The position numbers and the translations under genes were made by a program. From Lithospermum erythrorhizon (Eukaryota; Streptophyta; Magnoliopsida; Boraginales; Boraginaceae): DNA of 64,000 bases. Location of the stretch: positions 124,001 to 188,000 of the forward strand of contig JADFUC010000693.1 of NCBI GenBank assembly GCA_019722365.1, given 5' to 3'. Shown piece after piece: positions 58,928 through 64,000 of this stretch; position 1 is the first letter of the stretch, and each line of letters begins with the position of its first letter. The notes under the pieces were generated by a model, which saw only the letters and a program-made list of their open reading frames with translations, did no database searches and was not told the origin of the DNA.

Positions 58928-61900
58928 CTAAAAATATTCAACCATACATTTTGGGTAAAATCCAGTCTCAGAGGCAACAGCAGAAACAGACCTTAGCTCT
59001 TTCTGGACTTTCCTTCTCTCGTAATAAACAGAGCAAGCCAGCGACGTGCATTTGATTCCACTTTCTAAACGCCAATCCCCTCCTCCACAATGGCGGCATA
59101 TCTGCAAAAGAGTGCCAAAACAACACACCCTTCAATCAAATTCACATACGAGAGATTTGTTACAAGTCTTCTCGATCTAAATCATGAACTCCAACCATAA
59201 TGGAGATCCATTATACACGCTCTATCCCAAAAACATTGTTTAAGTTGGATTTTCAGCGGTCAAAATTAACAAATTTTGTGGTTTTAATTGACACACATAA
59301 TTTTGATTTGAATCATTAATAGTAAAGGAAGGTTGAAAATACTACCTTTTGTTATATTTTCCACCAAATATTATACAATATGTAAAAACAAAAAGTATTT
59401 GGGTTTAAAATCTAAAAAAAGAACTATCAACATTCAAAACTTGACCACCACTATTGGGATGAAGGGAGTAAACTTCACCAGTAACTTAAATTAATGTTAT
59501 GAGAAAACCTCTGAAAAATGAAATGCCAACAGAAACTCTGAATTAATGGCAAGAAAATGCATTATCGATAACCCAGTAAGGCAAATACTTACAGCAGCAA
59601 GATGTTGGATATCTCTTTCTAGCTTTGAAGTTTTTCCTATCAATGTCATTGCAGTAGTAGCTTCGTTAATGGAACAATTAGGACAAAAATGTGCTGACCC
59701 GTGGACCAGTTCATCACACAGGATACAATGTTTTGACAGATAATAGAACTCAATCCTAGTTCTGTGTGCACTAGGAACGGATGAATGGCTTTTGCCAACA
59801 ACTTCATGTCGAGGACGTGGCATATCTAACAGCCACTGGTTCAAGTTAGCTCCAACAAGCCCAAATGCCCTTTGTAAAGCTGGAATAATCTGCTTCTTGA
59901 TGTAATACATATCATTTAAGCGATACGGGGAATCAATCGCCAAAAGTTCTTGTGGATCCACAACCATATCTACTAAACGAGCCCCGGGTTCACCATGCAC
60001 AACTATATAAGGTACTCGCTCTGCATAAAGTGGCTCTGCCCTGGGATCAGCTCTCATCGATTTAGAAGCCACAATTGCTGCAGGAGGAAGCGAGGAAACC
60101 CGTGAACTGTAAGTACCAAGACGCACCTCCTTAGCAAAAATAAAATCCTGATGAGGGACCCTTCCTGATAAAATTCGCTTCCATTGACGAAGCACGTACT
60201 CTTTTACCTGTTTCAACATGGGCGGAGGTCAGAAAACCAAGAAAGTTGGAATGTTGGATGCCATAATGTAATTTCTATCCAATATGCCTAAGACGCTGCA
60301 TGCTTGTTAATAATCTTTTGTTTCAGAAATGAAACATTATACGATACAAACCACAAATACAGATCAGTAACTGAGCAGAGAAGCAATCTTTTGTTACCTT
60401 CTTAATATCCTTATGTTCAAAAAACACTCTCAGTGACTGCTCCATCATCTTGGACACAGCCCCACAAGTGTCCCTACGCACTGTCTCAATACCTTTAGCA
60501 TCAAATTTTGCTTCGGTTTGGTCCAAGTTTTCATAGCTGTAGCCAACATATCGCTTCTTAGTAAGAAGGAAGCAAGGATGATAGACCTTTTCCATCTTTA
60601 GTGCAACTGGATATGGATTCATTTCTGTTATTGCAGCTGTAATTTCATGCCCAACCTGAAAGGCTTCTTTCACGGAGCGTCCTTTTAGAAGTACAAACAT
60701 GCTGCAATATTAAAGAGGCAAGAAACAGAAGTATAAGTTACTTAGATTAAAAGCGCCCAAAAGACAACAATAAGAGAGAACACAAATTATTCTCCACTTT
60801 GAAGTCGGATAATTGTGATACACTGCTGACTGCTCATTATAAAAGTTTACACATTATTAAACAATCTAGTTCCAGGACCAAATTTTTAGGTTAATGATAA
60901 AAATGGAAAATTAATGCTGCCCATGGAAGAACAAGAAGAATAAATGGGCATCCCGTTGCAGCAACCAATGTCAATTTAACATCATATAAACAGGTTAATC
61001 TTCACCGTAGTATCTAGACTGAAAAAAAGAGAGACCAGCGTATTCAACTTTAAATGCTTTGATGGATATGCCATCTTTTTCAGTAATACAATCTGATTTC
61101 CAGGTACTGAAGAGAAGGGGAATATCACACCTGTCAGTATCACCATATATAACCTTAGCTTGCCACTTTTGATGTGCATTTACAAATGAAATTGCAGTTT
61201 CAAGAGTCCTGCGGGCACATTGCACAATGCTGTCAGCGAGCTCAGCACAGGGCATGCGTCCACTAAATCCAGCAGCTGTGTAACCATATGTTACATTTGC
61301 TATTAACTTCAGGGCAAGCTGTCTTGCATCAAATACTCGATGAAGAACTTGCTGAGAAGGAACCAGCTTCTTCATTGCTTGTTTAACCATGATTCTAGTT
61401 GATAATATTTCTTCCAATAACCGAGGCAAAACCCCTTTCCGTACCTTGGATGGAGCATACATAACACCATTTGGGGTAAATAACATTTCATGTTTCAAGT
61501 TCTGCAGAACATTTTTATCTGGAGAGTAAGAGCTAACACCTAGTGTATCGGCCTTTGAAGGTACAGCTTTTCCAAGACACGTACAAAAACAGAGATTATA
61601 CGCTATTATCATTGATGGATACAGAGACTGAAAATCTAAAACAACTACAGGATCAGCATAAAAACCAGACTCTGGTTCCATTACGAGGGGTATACATTCC
61701 ATGGCAGGCTGGGAAGCTACTTGAGTATTACCTGGGGATATGGATAAATAATTTTGTGAGTGTGCCAGTCTCAGAAACATGGACTCCACTCGGTACTGTG
61801 AACCTCTAGAAAGAACAGAAAAGAAATCAATCCCAAACACTCGAGCAAGCTCTGATGTTCTATTTATAACATCAAGTTGACTTGTAATCTGAAGATTCAA

Positions 61901-64000
61901 CTTAGTCCTTCCCACAATGTAATTAATGCATTGGTACCTAGCACATCCAGGACCACTAGCGAACCATTTTGCCAGTACTTTACAAGAAATGCATGGTACC
62001 TTGCGCCTTAGAACTGCTTCAGCTACAGCCTCAAGTGTATAGAAATTAAGTTTAACTTCACCACGCATCAATCTCCAAATATTAAGAACAATTCTCCCAT
62101 TCACATGAACACCACTTGCATGAGTTCGCCCCCACTCATCCTCAATAACTGCAGTTTCTGCAGTATCAGTAGTACAAGGTTCAGGAAGCATGTCGACTAC
62201 ATTTTCTTTGTCAGAATCTTTCAGAGTTTCAAAATTTATAGAAACTCCAGATGGCATACGAGAGATGCCATTGAGCAAATTAAAACCAAGAATTGCAGAC
62301 CTTTCAGCCAGATAACCCAGGGACTCACGCTGAACATCCCAGCCCAATATAATGTCTGGATCAAAAGAGCATATGACCTTCATAAAATGGTTAAACAAGA
62401 GCTTCTCTTCAGAGAAAACAAACACCTTGCAATCTGACATCCCATCAAGGTTTCTCGCGGTGGTATCAGAAATACAACGCAAAAGTATGTGGACATCACA
62501 TTCACATTCAGTATCTTCCTGAAAAACAAGAACTACAAGATTGATGGCATCAAACCGGGGGTCGGGTCTCAAATTTCCTCTGGAATCTGCTAGGATTTCT
62601 ATGCTTAGTAATGTCAGTTGCTGTCCACCGCTGACATTCGCTGGATCTCTGAAACCTAATTGAGTTAAAGGTGTCAGCTTCAATCTATTTTCAGGAGCAG
62701 AAATCTGGGAGATGTCATCTGGGTGGCTAACTGATGTTTCACATCTCGTATTATTGCCTTCATTATATGGTATTCTGTTTGTATCATCATGGAAACACAT
62801 CTTTTTAGTCTCACTGCTTCCCTTGTCATCCCTAACATGCTCTAAATTGGATACAAAAGCTGTTTGAAGTACAGGATCACAAACTACGGGATCAGAACAA
62901 AGTAAAGCTACATCTCCAGTGAAGGAGTCTTTTGAGAAAGGCAGCTCTTGCTCTGTCGCTATAGTCGTTTTAAGGGTATTCACATCATAAACACACAGAT
63001 CTCTAACAACCGTTTCCATAGATGGGGGTGAATATTTAGGAGTCAAAATGTATAAATTAGAGCCATCACTTTTACAATGAATAGGAACACCCATTATCGA
63101 TCCTTGATTAACATGATAGTCATGCATTTCACCAAACTGAAATTCATGTTCGATAGAATGCTCTGGAGTGAAAAAAGGAAGAACTGTATCTGGAGCTTCC
63201 AATGGATCAAACTGTTCGACATTTACTTCATGAAGAATATTTGATGGATGAGAACTCGTGGTATCTTGACACGGTATATTTGGTGGTTGATTGAAAAATT
63301 TCATGTTTATGGGCTTCATTCCATCAAGGAAAGTTCCATGTTTGGGTGCTTCGTCATACCTTGAGCACACTTGGAAGGTAGGATCAGCTGCCTTATGAGG
63401 CTTCAAAAGTGCATCAGTTTTTCTGTTTGACTGAAATGAACTACATAAATCATGCTTTAGTGGTTCTGCACTTATCCACCTGTCAGAGTCTATAGAATAT
63501 CCTTCATCAAAAGAATGTGAGTGCTCTGCTAATATATTTGATGGAATATATCCATTGTTGATACCTCTTGGGCACTGATCACTTTCTATTGTAGGTGCTG
63601 TATTACATGCCTCGAGGTGCTCCTCAGGTACACATGAAATGTATCTCCTTTCAGATCCAATTTGTGTATCAGCAACAGAAAGCCTGAATGTCGAAGAAGC
63701 TAGAGAATCTTCAATGTCATTCCTTGGTTCTGCAGATGGGGAACTATTTTCTTTTCTCAGACTCCCAACTAAACCCTCCCCAAACTCAACAGTTTTAACT
63801 TCCAATTGCTCAATCTTGTAACTTCGTTTTCTTCTCATCAGATCCCGCAAAGAGCACTTAGTGTTTCCACTAGTTCCTTTTTTTAGACAAGGATTACTGG
63901 AACTGTTTCCCTGTATGTCATCAAGAGACTTTCCAGCTTTCCGTTTTATCAAAGAGCGAGTATCTGAAATGTCTTTAAAATCACTTTCAGGTGCAAAGGC
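58928..64000 (-). CDS. REV3: DNA polymerase zeta catalytic subunit REV3, C-terminal part (5' end outside window)
   Basis: Minus-strand exons: 64000 (open) to 61131, 60701 to about 60398, 60207 to 59593, and 59101 to 58928 with the stop. Together they give about 1,320 residues of a protein usually near 1,900. Domain order: a long plant-type linker, an exonuclease-like fold (for example FDPDIILGWDVQ), then the B-family polymerase core with motif A DFQSLYPSMIIAYN, motif B KLIANVTYGYTAAGFSGR and motif C YGDTDS (split by the first intron, AG/C). C-terminal metal sites: CILC...CPNC (zinc-type) and CRHC...CTSLAC, the CysB motif that in B-family polymerases binds an iron-sulfur cluster and contacts accessory subunits. 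Pol zeta extends from mismatched or damaged ends in translesion synthesis in the nucleus. All catalytic motifs are intact. The border near 60,398 could be off by one base. Confidence 0.95.

Noticed and set aside
1..64000. CRISPR arrays, bacterial-type operons, rRNA or intact tRNA genes
   Set aside because: The window is plant nuclear DNA; no regularly spaced palindromic repeats, no operon-like gene packing and no complete tRNA cloverleaf were seen.

Overview
This is a window of nuclear DNA from a flowering plant, most likely a eudicot. The signs are short exons split by long AT-rich GT-AG introns, plant-specific families (CBS-PB1, XTH, RALF, REF/SRPP), decayed Copia retrotransposons, MITE-like elements, and a fragment of plastid psbA inserted in nuclear DNA. 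I cannot name the species from sequence alone. All exon models below were built by eye from splice sites, reading phase and remembered family sequence.

Layout. 1 to about 3.8 kb: remnant of a minus-strand Copia element (integrase, PBS, LTR-like start). 6.15-13.94 kb (+): CBSCBSPB-type protein with four CBS repeats, a PB1 domain and a C-terminal membrane anchor; one expected 67-nt exon cannot be found. 14.74-21.18 kb (+): Deg/HtrA serine protease related to Arabidopsis DEGP14; the catalytic triad is intact but the PDZ exon looks frameshifted. 23.69-26.21 kb (-): broken soluble inorganic pyrophosphatase gene. 27.50-30.58 kb (+): intact intronless P-class PPR gene. 31.5-31.8 kb: psbA-derived NUPT. 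33.93-36.67 kb (+): intact XTH gene. 37.73-49.34 kb: nested Copia-type LTR elements, an outer plus-strand element that keeps only gag/protease and an inner full-size minus-strand element inserted in it. 53.48-53.82 kb (+): intact RALF prepropeptide gene followed by a 32-bp minisatellite that starts at the stop codon. 55.69-57.63 kb (+): REF/SRPP-like (stress-related) gene. 58.93-64.00 kb (-): 3' part of REV3, the catalytic subunit of DNA polymerase zeta, running off the window.

The genes do not form a pathway; the order is ordinary plant synteny. XTH and RALF both act in the cell wall or apoplast, the PPR protein probably in an organelle, and REV3 in nuclear translesion synthesis. I did not find a convincing new multi-gene system. 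The points most worth a second look are the three broken or incomplete gene models (CBS-PB1, DEGP14, pyrophosphatase), the gag-only outer retroelement, the minisatellite abutting the RALF stop codon, and the TACGTA-bearing tandem repeat upstream of the REF/SRPP gene.
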